A stretch of DNA of 64,000 bases from Candidatus Gastranaerophilales bacterium. GTDB lineage: Bacteria > Cyanobacteriota > Vampirovibrionia > Gastranaerophilales > Gastranaerophilaceae. Below, piece by piece: positions 42,621 to 50,810 of the stretch (positions are counted from its first letter, which is position 1; each line of letters begins with the position of its first letter). The stretch lies in assembly GCA_944326525.1 (NCBI GenBank), contig CALVEG010000001.1, positions 62,001 to 126,000 on the forward strand, in the 5' to 3' direction. Below the pieces are notes generated by a model, which had not been told where the DNA came from, did not search any database, and was given only the letters and a program-made list of their open reading frames with translations. The position numbers and the translations under genes are program-made.

Positions 42621-45275
42621 ATGACAGAAACTGCAATAAAAATCGAGGATTTACCGACGGTATATGATCCAAAGACAACAGAAGAAAGCATTTACAAATT
42701 TTGGGAAGAAGGCGGGTTTTTCAAGGCTGACGCAAAGAGTGACAAACCTCATTATTCAATAGTAATTCCGCCGCCGAATGTAACAGGAGTGCTTCATATG
42801 GGCCATGCTCTTGATGAAACATTGCAGGATATTTTAACTCGTTATCACAGAATGTCAGGTTTTGAAACACTTTGGCTTCCTGGAACAGACCATGCGGGAA
42901 TTGCAACTCAGAATGTTGTAGAGAAAAAACTTCGAGAAAAAGGGCTTTCAAGATACGATTTAGGTCGTGAAAAGTTTTTGGAAGAAACTTGGAAATGGGC
43001 TAACAAGCACAAATCAGCAATTTTGGATCAGTGCAAACGTTTAGGTGCTTCTTTTGACCGTTCAAGAGAAAGGTTTACATTTGATGAAGGGTGTTCAAAA
43101 GCTGTAAAAGAAGTTTTTGTAAGACTTTATGAAAAAGGATTAATTTATAAAGGCAAGTATATTGTAAACTGGTGTCCGAGATGTAAAAGTGCAATTTCGG
43201 ATGTAGAAACTGAATACGCAACAGAACAAGGACACATGTGGGAAATTTCATATCCATTAAAAGGTGAATCAGGTGCGATAATTGTTGCAACAACAAGACC
43301 TGAAACAATTTTTGGGGATGTTGCAATTGCGGTGCACCCATCTGATCACAAATATTCAGAACTTGTCGGAAAAACTGTTGTGATACCTCTTACAGGACGT
43401 GAAATTCCGATTATTGCGGATGAATATGTTGATAAGAATTTTGGAACAGGTGCGGTTAAGATTACTCCTGCTCACGATCCAAACGATTATGAAGTAGGAA
43501 AACGTCATAATCTGAAGCCTATTTGGGTAATTGATGAGGAAGGCAAAATGAAGGCATGCGGAGAAGTTCCGCCGGAGCTTCATGGGTTAGACCGATATGA
43601 AGCAAGAGAAAAAATTATTGGAATGCTTTCATATAAGAATTTCTTGTTAAGAACTAGAGATCATGAACACAATGTTGGTAAATGTCAACGTTGTGGAACA
43701 ACAATTGAGCCATTACTTTCTGAACAGTGGTTTGTAAAAATGGAACCTCTTGCCAAAGAAGCAATTGCCGCAGTAAATGATGGTCGTATAAAATTTGTTC
43801 CGGACAGATGGGAAAAGAACTATTTGGGCTGGATGGAAAATATTCGAGATTGGTGTATTTCTCGTCAATTATGGTGGGGACATCAAATTCCGGCTTATTA
43901 TCATAATGTAACAGGCGAAATGGTTGTTGCAAGGGAAAATCCGGATCCTGAGAATTATACACAAGATCCTGATGTTCTGGATACTTGGTTTTCATCAGGT
44001 CTTTGGCCATTTTCAACAATGGGTTGGCCAAATACGGAGTCAGAAGACTTTAAAAAATTCTATCCGACAACTACTTTAGTTACGGGATTTGATATTATAT
44101 TTTTCTGGGTTGCCAGAATGATTACGATGGGACTTGAATTCACAGGAAAAGCACCATTTTCAACAGTGTATATCCACGGTCTTATCAGAGATGAAAAAGG
44201 CCAGAAAATGTCAAAATCAAAAGGTAATACGATAGATCCGGTTGAAATTATCGACAAATACGGTAGTGATGCTTTAAGATTTACAATGACTTCATTGTGT
44301 ACTTATGGCGGTCAGGATATCAAAATTAGCGATGAAAGATTTGAGTACGGACGTAACTTTGCAAACAAGATTTGGAATGCATCAAGATTTGTATTGATGA
44401 ACCTTTCAGGTGTTGATAACAAGGATATTGATTTCGGTAAGCTAACAATCGCAGATAAGTGGATTTTGAATGAATTAAATAATACCGCAAAAGAAATTAA
44501 TGAAAACATAAAATCATACAGAATTGGTGAAACAGCGCATGTTTTATATGATTTCTTCTGGAATAAATATTGTGATTGGTATGTAGAGATTGCAAAAATT
44601 CAATTACAGGATGAAAGCTTGAAGCTTAATACACAAAGAGTTTTGAGATATGTTCTTGATATGTCATTAAGAATGCTACATCCGATAATGCCTCATATAA
44701 CAGAACGTGTATGGCAGCTTATACCAAAAGAAACATCTACAAAAGCTCTTATCGTTGCAGAGTTTCCGGTATATGAAGAAAAGCTTTCATTCCCTAAAGA
44801 AGCAGAGGAAATGGAGCTTGTGTTCGAAACTATTAAGTCGTTAAGAAATCTTCGTCAAGGCTTTAACATTGCAATGTCGGTAAAATTTGACATAGAAATA
44901 AGAGCAAGCAAAGACGAAAAACCGATATTTGAAGCAATAGAAGCTTATATTAAACGACTAGCACGCGTAGAGAATATTAAATATGGAAGAGAAACTGATG
45001 AAGCGCCTAAAAAATCAGCAACAGCAGTTGTATGGGCATCAAAAATAGTCGTACCGTTAGAAAATCTGATTGATTTTAATGAGGAAATAGCGCGTCAGCA
45101 GAAAAAACTTGACAAACTTACAGCCGAAAAGAAATCTCTTTCAGGCAGAATAAATAACCCCAAGTTTGTGGCAAATGCACCACAAGAATTAATAAAACAA
45201 ACAAAAGAAAGAATTGAGGAGATTACCCTTCAGGAAAAAACCATAGAAGTACTGATAAATTCACTTAAAAACTAA
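42621..45275 (+). CDS. valS: Valine-tRNA ligase
   Basis: 884 residues, SD GAAGGACGAAAG. Class I synthetase: HMGH (HIGH motif) at about 60 within PPPNVTGVLHMGHALDETL, an editing domain (VATTRPETIFGDVAIAVHP; GTGAVKITPAHDPNDYEVG), and KMSKSKGNTIDP at about 528. The C-terminal coiled coil (EEIARQQKKLDKLTAEKKSLSG) is the valyl-type tRNA-binding arm. Charges tRNA-Val. Confidence 0.98.
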   Translation: MTETAIKIEDLPTVYDPKTTEESIYKFWEEGGFFKADAKSDKPHYSIVIPPPNVTGVLHMGHALDETLQDILTRYHRMSGFETLWLPGTDHAGIATQNVVEKKLREKGLSRYDLGREKFLEETWKWANKHKSAILDQCKRLGASFDRSRERFTFDEGCSKAVKEVFVRLYEKGLIYKGKYIVNWCPRCKSAISDVETEYATEQGHMWEISYPLKGESGAIIVATTRPETIFGDVAIAVHPSDHKYSELVGKTVVIPLTGREIPIIADEYVDKNFGTGAVKITPAHDPNDYEVGKRHNLKPIWVIDEEGKMKACGEVPPELHGLDRYEAREKIIGMLSYKNFLLRTRDHEHNVGKCQRCGTTIEPLLSEQWFVKMEPLAKEAIAAVNDGRIKFVPDRWEKNYLGWMENIRDWCISRQLWWGHQIPAYYHNVTGEMVVARENPDPENYTQDPDVLDTWFSSGLWPFSTMGWPNTESEDFKKFYPTTTLVTGFDIIFFWVARMITMGLEFTGKAPFSTVYIHGLIRDEKGQKMSKSKGNTIDPVEIIDKYGSDALRFTMTSLCTYGGQDIKISDERFEYGRNFANKIWNASRFVLMNLSGVDNKDIDFGKLTIADKWILNELNNTAKEINENIKSYRIGETAHVLYDFFWNKYCDWYVEIAKIQLQDESLKLNTQRVLRYVLDMSLRMLHPIMPHITERVWQLIPKETSTKALIVAEFPVYEEKLSFPKEAEEMELVFETIKSLRNLRQGFNIAMSVKFDIEIRASKDEKPIFEAIEAYIKRLARVENIKYGRETDEAPKKSATAVVWASKIVVPLENLIDFNEEIARQQKKLDKLTAEKKSLSGRINNPKFVANAPQELIKQTKERIEEITLQEKTIEVLINSLKN

Positions 45276-45359
45276 ATAAAAAGCTAAAATAAAATGACAA
45301 AATATGGGCTTAATTTTAATCTTTTTTAAGATTTATTGCTAAAGAATGTTAAAAAAGAT

Positions 45360-45387
45360 TTACAAATTGGCCATATTTTGTTACAAT
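45360..45387 (+). promoter_or_regulatory. Promoter of rpsA
   Basis: TTACAA (45360-45365), 16-base spacer, TACAAT (45382-45387). Start near 45394, then SD GGAG before ATG 45429. Confidence 0.6.
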
Positions 45388-45428
45388 AAAACTTGTATAA
45401 CATAGATAATCAGTAAAATGGAGTAAAG

Positions 45429-46490
45429 ATGGCATCAAGTGAATTAGATTTTGAGGAACTATTAAAACAGTATGACTATAATTTTCAGAAAGGCGATTTA
45501 GTAAAAGGTATAGTCTGCGGCTATGACAGTCAAGGTGTAATGGTTGATATCGGGGCAAAAACAATTGCTGTTGTTCCGACAAGAGAAGCCGTTGACAAAG
45601 ATGAAAACGTTGAAACAAAATTAGAAAAAGGAAAAGAATATGAATTCCTTATTATAAGAGAAGAAGATGAAGATGGCAAATTTCTTCTATCTCGTAAGAA
45701 AGTTGATTTTGCTTATGCATGGAAAGAATTGGAAAAAGCAAAAGCTGCAGATGAGACAATTCTTGGAACAATCGCAGGAATTGTTAAAGGCGGAGTTCTT
45801 GTTGAGATTTCAGGAGTTAGAGGTTTTGTACCGTCATCTCAATTGAGAAGCAAAGAAACCGATCTTGAAGTTGGTGGAAAATTAGAATTAAAAATATTGA
45901 CACTTGATAGTCAACAAAATAATTTTATATTGTCAAATAAAAAAGTATATGAAGATAGCGCAGTAGAAGCACGTAAAAATGTATTCTCACAAATTGAACC
46001 AGGACAAATTGTAAAAGGCGATGTTGTAAGAATTACAGATTTTGGCGCATTTATAGATCTAGGCGGAATTGATGGTCTTCTACCGTTGTCTCAATTAAGC
46101 TGGAGATGGATAGATCATCCGACAGATATTCTAAAGGTTGGCGATAAAATAGATGTAGAAGTAATCGCAGTTGACCATGACAAGCAAAGAGTATCTTTAA
46201 GTCTTAAAAATTTAGAACCGGACCCGTGGCTGGAAGCTGAAAAACAGATAAAAGAAGGCGACAAGGTTGAAGGTACAATTACAAGAATTAAACATTTTGG
46301 AGCGTTTGTTGAAGTGTTCCCTGGTGTTGAAGCGCTTTTACCGCACAACGAAGTTGTAGAGATCCAAAATAAAAAGGATTGTATTTTGCAGGTAGGAGAC
46401 AAGGTTGAAACTTATATCCTTAAGTTTAATCCGACAGATAAGCGTATCGCTTTGACAGTAAGTGAACCAAGCACTTCAACTGAAGAATAA
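45429..46490 (+). CDS. rpsA: 30S ribosomal protein S1 (short form)
   Basis: 353 residues with four S1 (OB) domains: GDLVKGIVCGYDSQGVMVDIGAKT, ILGTIAGIVKGGVLVEISG, GQIVKGDVVRITDFGAFIDLGG and GDKVEGTITRIKHFGAFVEVFPG. The proteobacterial protein has six; this length fits cyanobacteria-like S1. Binds mRNA to the 30S subunit, important in genomes with weak SD sequences. Standalone gene with its own promoter and terminator. Confidence 0.93.
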   Translation: MASSELDFEELLKQYDYNFQKGDLVKGIVCGYDSQGVMVDIGAKTIAVVPTREAVDKDENVETKLEKGKEYEFLIIREEDEDGKFLLSRKKVDFAYAWKELEKAKAADETILGTIAGIVKGGVLVEISGVRGFVPSSQLRSKETDLEVGGKLELKILTLDSQQNNFILSNKKVYEDSAVEARKNVFSQIEPGQIVKGDVVRITDFGAFIDLGGIDGLLPLSQLSWRWIDHPTDILKVGDKIDVEVIAVDHDKQRVSLSLKNLEPDPWLEAEKQIKEGDKVEGTITRIKHFGAFVEVFPGVEALLPHNEVVEIQNKKDCILQVGDKVETYILKFNPTDKRIALTVSEPSTSTEE

Positions 46491-46516
46491 AATATTGCAT
46501 AATAATTAGTTTAAAG

Positions 46517-46540
46517 CCGGCTTTACAAAGCCGGTTTTTT
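46517..46540 (+). terminator. Intrinsic terminator of rpsA
   Basis: CCGGCTTT-AC-AAAGCCGG followed by TTTTTT. Confidence 0.85.
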
Positions 46541-46648
46541 ATTAGGTTAAATGACTGAAATTTTACATAATTCTACACTAAGCAGATGATTTTTGATAAT
46601 CCCAATGTTAAAAAAGCTTAAAATTGCCGTATAATTTAGATAGAAATA

Positions 46649-46676
46649 TTGACTTTTGAAAAAAGATAATTATAAG
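46649..46676 (+). promoter_or_regulatory. Strong promoter of MGMAASQAR copy 2
   Basis: TTGACT (46649-46654), 16-base spacer, TATAAG (46671-46676). Start near 46683, about 46 bases before the ATG. Confidence 0.7.
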
Positions 46677-46728
46677 ACAAACTGTAGCAGGTATAGAATA
46701 AGATTTTATACAAGAAGGAGAGAACTTT

Positions 46729-48297
46729 ATGGGCATGGCAGCATCACAAGCGAGATATTTAGGTTTGACCGCAAGAAAAACAAACGTTGAATACGAAGGA
46801 CAACAAATAAACCAAGCCCGTACGGCTTTAGCAAATCAGAGTGCAAATACTTTTAATGAACTGTTGGCTTTAGAAGTTCCGACAGCACCGAGCACTCAAG
46901 ATTATACAACGACGCAATATTCTTATGAAGATGGAACTGTTGCTGAAACAATTACAGAAATGACACCTTTGGAAAATGATCCGGATGGTTATAACTATTT
47001 AGTTACTCACTATCATTATGCAGATGTTTTCACTGGTATTGAAAATATTAAGCGTAATCCGCAAGTTTATGTAAGCGACAGAATTGAAAAGAATGAAATT
47101 GATAAAAATAAAGTAGGAAGTACAACAGATCCGAATACAGGTGAAACTACATATACAGTAAGAGGATATGAATGTAAAGCTTATGATGAAACAGATCCAG
47201 CACAGAAGGATTTATTTGATCAATTGGCAAACAGTTACACAGCATTACAAGAAGCAGATCCTGCTGATTTAATGACTTATACCGATTCTGGCGGCAAACT
47301 TCATATTGTGTCAAAACCTGAAATTGAGAGTGCATTAAAAGGTGAAAGTGCCGCAAACGATTATTACATGAGTGGTTCCAGAGCTGCAGTTATGGAAATA
47401 GAGGCGAATCCTATAGGTATAACTTCTAATCCAGAAACCGGTGAAACTTCTTATACCGTAAACGGTTTTGAATGCACAAAATATGATGAAACAAATGAAT
47501 CAATGAAGATAGCATTTGACAAGGCTGTTGCGCAAAATGCTGAACTTGGCAAATTGGATCCAAATAGCATATACATGTATACAGATGATAATGCGGCAGT
47601 ACACTTTATATCTCAAAATGATATAAACGGAGTTATTTCAGGTGACGCCAATGCGCAAGATTATTCGGTTGCAACAGGTGTGCCGACAATGCTAGGTAAT
47701 ATTGAGCTTTCAGTTTATGATCCAACAGACAAAGAGCAAAAGGAACAGTATGAACAGATTTTGCAAGATTGGCCAGATTCAACATTTGCAGGATCTCCAT
47801 CTACTATTTATACTTGGGAAAGTTCCGGTCAAAGATATTTTGCTTGTTATGAAGATTTGATGGCATCTTGGGAAGGTGCTGTAGATCCATCAATGCCTAC
47901 AGAAAATCAGCCTGAATTAAAATATTACTGTGCGCAGGATATATCAACAAAAATAGAACGAACTGAAAAAGCGCTAATTGATTTTAACAGTGAAGGCCGT
48001 GCAGAATCTATCAGATATGAGGGTTCATCAGCAGTAAGATCTTTGAATACTGAAACAATTACAGATGAGGCTGCTTATAATGATGCCATGAATCAGTATT
48101 ATTACGATCAGCAGGTATATGAAAAGAAGATAGAAGATATAAATGCTAAAACAAAGAAAATTCAAGAGCAGGACAGAACCCTTGAATTAAGATTAAGACA
48201 GCTTGATACTGAACAAGAGGCTCTTCAAACAGAAATGGAAGCTGTAGCTAAGGTTATTGAAAAGAATATCGAATCAACATTCAAAACATTCGAATAA
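46729..48297 (+). CDS. MGMAASQAR-family protein, copy 2 (522 aa)
   Basis: SD AGAAGGAGAG and ATG GGC ATG start. N-terminal 50 residues nearly identical to the 333-residue copy 1 (MGMAASQARYLGLTARKTNV..., EYEGQQINQARTALANQSAN), as is the C-terminal coiled coil (DAYNDAMNEYEHEKY/AYNDAMNQYYYDQQVYE; RLRQLDTEQEALQTEMEAV; STFKTFE end). The centre is longer and has a duplicated unit (NPETGETSYTVNGFECTKYDETNE and NTGETTYTVRGYECKAYDETDP). No signal peptide. Opens a run of four plus-strand unknown genes before the flagellar block. Confidence 0.8.
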   Translation: MGMAASQARYLGLTARKTNVEYEGQQINQARTALANQSANTFNELLALEVPTAPSTQDYTTTQYSYEDGTVAETITEMTPLENDPDGYNYLVTHYHYADVFTGIENIKRNPQVYVSDRIEKNEIDKNKVGSTTDPNTGETTYTVRGYECKAYDETDPAQKDLFDQLANSYTALQEADPADLMTYTDSGGKLHIVSKPEIESALKGESAANDYYMSGSRAAVMEIEANPIGITSNPETGETSYTVNGFECTKYDETNESMKIAFDKAVAQNAELGKLDPNSIYMYTDDNAAVHFISQNDINGVISGDANAQDYSVATGVPTMLGNIELSVYDPTDKEQKEQYEQILQDWPDSTFAGSPSTIYTWESSGQRYFACYEDLMASWEGAVDPSMPTENQPELKYYCAQDISTKIERTEKALIDFNSEGRAESIRYEGSSAVRSLNTETITDEAAYNDAMNQYYYDQQVYEKKIEDINAKTKKIQEQDRTLELRLRQLDTEQEALQTEMEAVAKVIEKNIESTFKTFE

Positions 48298-48344
48298 TAT
48301 TAAAAAGATTACAAAAACAAGACAGCATTTACAAAGAGGTAAAA

Positions 48345-49166
48345 ATGGCATACAAAAACGACAGTTATCTGGTAATAGCAAACAAATTTGGCTCTGCAAG
48401 CGGAGATGCCAAAGCACAGTTGTTCGAAACATACGACAAGCTGCGTGATTTAACTGTATCAGGTAGCGGCTCAGGAACCGGTTTTGAAATGACTGGAAGT
48501 TTCTTGTATAGAATGGCAAGTTTGCTGGCGCCATCGTCCTTTGCGAATGTTTTTGGCGCTTCAGAAGTTATGAATATTCCGGGAACCTCTTATGCTTCTC
48601 AGTTTACAGGCAATTCAGCATTCGGGATTGATGATTTGTATAATTATTCAGGTTTTCCTGGTGGCGGTGCTGCTCCAATATCTTGGGGTTTAGACGGATA
48701 TGCAACAGGTGGGGCTGCGTCTATAGTTTCCGGCTGGGGAACAGATAGCGGCGTTGCTACCGGATACGCATCAGGTATTGGTGGAATTGCAGATATCGCA
48801 AGTGCTGCGGCGTATGGAGTCGGGACTGCAAATGGTTTTGGTATGGCGGCTCGTAATATTGTTCTTCCGATTGCAGGTGTAATTTCAGGATGGGGCGGTA
48901 TTATGCAGGCAGCGGCTCCTTATCTTGGAGAATATGGGCTTCCAGCTCTTGTAATGGGGAACTTAATGCAAGGTACAACTTCTGCTGCTCTTGCGGCTTA
49001 TCAAAATGTAACCGGTAATATTACTGCAAATGCGGATGTTATGCTTTCTAACAAAGTTCGTAATATTGAAACAGTTTGCAAAATGCTTGATACACAGGGT
49101 GATGTTGTTAAAAAGATGCTTAAAGAGTCTATTGATGGCGATAGTAAAGCTATTCAAAACCTCTAA
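48345..49166 (+). CDS. Gly/Ala-rich hypothetical protein
   Basis: 273 residues, SD AAAGAGG. Starts MAYKNDSYLVIANKFGSASG, has a 170-residue Gly/Ala/Ser/Tyr-rich centre (for example SGFPGGGAAPISWGLDGYATGG, IADIASAAAYGVGTANGFGM) and ends in a helical section (NKVRNIETVCKMLDTQGDVVKKML). Low-complexity centre could be a flexible or surface part. No signal peptide or recognised family. 47 bases after the preceding gene. Confidence 0.7.
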   Translation: MAYKNDSYLVIANKFGSASGDAKAQLFETYDKLRDLTVSGSGSGTGFEMTGSFLYRMASLLAPSSFANVFGASEVMNIPGTSYASQFTGNSAFGIDDLYNYSGFPGGGAAPISWGLDGYATGGAASIVSGWGTDSGVATGYASGIGGIADIASAAAYGVGTANGFGMAARNIVLPIAGVISGWGGIMQAAAPYLGEYGLPALVMGNLMQGTTSAALAAYQNVTGNITANADVMLSNKVRNIETVCKMLDTQGDVVKKMLKESIDGDSKAIQNL

Positions 49167-49195
49167 TTTAATTGTAAATTTTGTTTAAAATCCCC

Positions 49196-49223
49196 TAAAG
49201 TTTTTATTATTTTTTACCGATAA
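49196..49223 (+). promoter_or_regulatory. Flagellar sigma-28 (FliA)-type promoter
   Basis: TAAAGTTT (49196-49203), 12 bases, ACCGATAA (49216-49223), against the consensus TAAAGTTT-N11-GCCGATAA: 15 of 16 consensus bases, with a spacer one base too long. A perfect 8-bp inverted repeat TACTTTGT-N6-ACAAAGTA (49225-49246) follows at the predicted start. The rest of the gap to 49356 is a leader of about 125 bases. Confidence 0.6.
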
Positions 49224-49355
49224 GTACTTTGTAATGACACAAAGTAAGAGTGGACTTGCAACGTTAAGACATGTTAAGCGAATCTGAAAAACATGGCAAT
49301 TTCAGTATTTAAGATGTTTTTATATAGTTGTAGGTCTAAAGTGTAAAGGATTAAT

Positions 49356-49628
49356 ATGATTCGAGATACTTTAGAGATGAATGTAAAGCGATTTTTAGAT
49401 TTCGCAATATATTCAAAGAACTTCCTGATAAGGAAAAACCCAATAAAAGCATTGATAAATTCGTTTGTGGAAGGTTTAAAAGATTTTCTTACGATGAACA
49501 AAAAAAGAAAAATGGCTCAATACAGATTGAATTATCATATGCATCAATTTAGAAAGATGGAACAGTTGATTGCAGAAAACAATCAGCACACCTTTTTAAA
49601 AGGTAACAATCTAAACGAAACCAGATAA
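49356..49628 (+). CDS. Small hypothetical basic helical protein
   Basis: 90 residues, SD AAAGGAT. Entirely helical and basic: MIRDTLEMNVKRFLDFAIYSK, FVEGLKDFLTMNKKRKMAQYR, MHQFRKMEQLIAE. No family recognised. First gene after the sigma-28-type promoter and 12 bases before the next gene, so likely co-transcribed and, if the promoter is real, a late flagellar-regulon member or chaperone. Confidence 0.6.
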   Translation: MIRDTLEMNVKRFLDFAIYSKNFLIRKNPIKALINSFVEGLKDFLTMNKKRKMAQYRLNYHMHQFRKMEQLIAENNQHTFLKGNNLNETR

Positions 49629-49640
49629 AGGAACGGAAAA

Positions 49641-49967
49641 ATGGGTGTCATTACAGATTCCATAAGAATGCAGTACTTGAATAATCAGAAGCTGGATTTG
49701 GAATACAAAATTCAGCTAATAACTCAATCCAGAATGGGTTTAACTCAGGCTGCAAGTGATTTGATGCAAGTAGGCACCGATTATTCTCCGGATTCTCCGG
49801 TTGTGAAACAGTTAAATCAACGACAAGCAAAACTTAAGGTGTTAGAGCAAAAACTTGAACAACAAATGATTCAATATCAAACAAGATTACAGATGGTAAC
49901 TACAGAGCTTGAATCTTGTCGTGGCAGATTATACGGCAATATAGGCAAAGCATTCTCTTATAATTAA
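49641..49967 (+). CDS. Small coiled-coil protein related to the MGMAASQAR N-terminus
   Basis: 108 residues, SD AAAGGAACGG. MGVITDSIRMQYLNNQKLDL..., EYKIQLITQSRMGLTQAASDL has the same spacing of Arg, Tyr-Leu, Glu-Tyr, Gln-x-Ile and Gln-x-Arg as the N-termini of the two MGMAASQAR proteins. The second half is a coiled coil (RQAKLKVLEQKLEQQMIQYQTRLQMV). Likely a minimal member of the same family. Function unknown; the layout suggests an assembly subunit. Confidence 0.65.
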   Translation: MGVITDSIRMQYLNNQKLDLEYKIQLITQSRMGLTQAASDLMQVGTDYSPDSPVVKQLNQRQAKLKVLEQKLEQQMIQYQTRLQMVTTELESCRGRLYGNIGKAFSYN

Positions 49968-49990
49968 TGAAAATTAATTTATAAATGATT

Positions 49991-50626
49991 TTAATTTCCA
50001 GCTTGAATAAATAAGCTTATTATATCGTTAAGCATAGAATATTGGCGATGGATTTTTTGTGTTTGATTTTCAAGAAGTCCAATTTGTCTTCTGCATTCAG
50101 CTATACTATTTTGGCATTCACGAGCAGAAGCGTTAAGGTTTTCCTGAGCGGACTGAGCTTCTTGCAAAACACCTTTCATTGAAATTCCGAGAGCTTCCAT
50201 TGTTTGTTTAATAATCTGAGCGCCTGTTTGTTTAGAAACATTTGAAGGAATTTTAGCAATAAGCTGTCTTAATACTTCAACGTTAGGCGGAAGCTCAAAT
50301 ATATCAGAATCATTATTAAATGCTTCATTTATAACATTGTGTGAAGTTTGGTGTGATTCGGGTATTGAGCCGAAATTATAGGTATTCTTGGTAGGAATAG
50401 ACAATAAATCACTTGAGGGGTCGATATTATTTTTTTGACCTTGTGCGCCATCCTGTAAAAAATCAAATGGTGGCATTTGTTCATTGTAGATAGGTTCTTC
50501 AACCTTTTCTGGTTGGGAAACATTATCCTCAATATTTTCCTGCGGCATAATATCAACATCTGTTTGTTTTTTAAGTGCATCAACTATTTTTTTACCGACA
50601 CCTTCGGTCATTCTGTTATTTACCAT
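49991..50626 (-). CDS. Hypothetical protein with C-terminal coiled coil
   Basis: 211 residues from ATG 50626 (SD GAGGAAAAC), preferred over a longer frame. The first 110 residues are polar and probably disordered (QPEKVEEPIYNEQMPPFDFLQDG). The C-terminal half is helical: PPNVEVLRQLIAKIPSNVSKQTGAQIIKQTMEALG, then a coiled coil (AQENLNASARECQNSIAECRRQIGLLENQTQKI). Convergent with the small genes before it; the 23-base gap has no terminator. No family recognised. Confidence 0.65.
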   Translation of the reverse strand: MVNNRMTEGVGKKIVDALKKQTDVDIMPQENIEDNVSQPEKVEEPIYNEQMPPFDFLQDGAQGQKNNIDPSSDLLSIPTKNTYNFGSIPESHQTSHNVINEAFNNDSDIFELPPNVEVLRQLIAKIPSNVSKQTGAQIIKQTMEALGISMKGVLQEAQSAQENLNASARECQNSIAECRRQIGLLENQTQKIHRQYSMLNDIISLFIQAGN

Positions 50627-50758
50627 TGTTTTCCTCAAATAATTCTTATAACCACCTGAATTATACAAAGGACACAAATATATTTCAAGAAAATCAGGGG
50701 GGAAAGTTAAAAATGATTACAAAACGTATCAGTTTATGGCTCAAGTTGGTATTTCAAC

Positions 50759-50787
50759 TTGCCAGAGGTGTTTTGGTATGTTATATT
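50759..50787 (+). promoter_or_regulatory. Promoter of the purH-like gene
   Basis: TTGCCA (50759-50764), 17-base spacer, TATATT (50782-50787). Start near 50794, 17 bases before ATG 50811. Overlaps an inverted repeat CAAGTTG/CAACTTG (50742-50761), a possible operator. Confidence 0.6.
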
Positions 50788-50810
50788 TAAACTCGGGCAA
50801 GGGGAATTAT

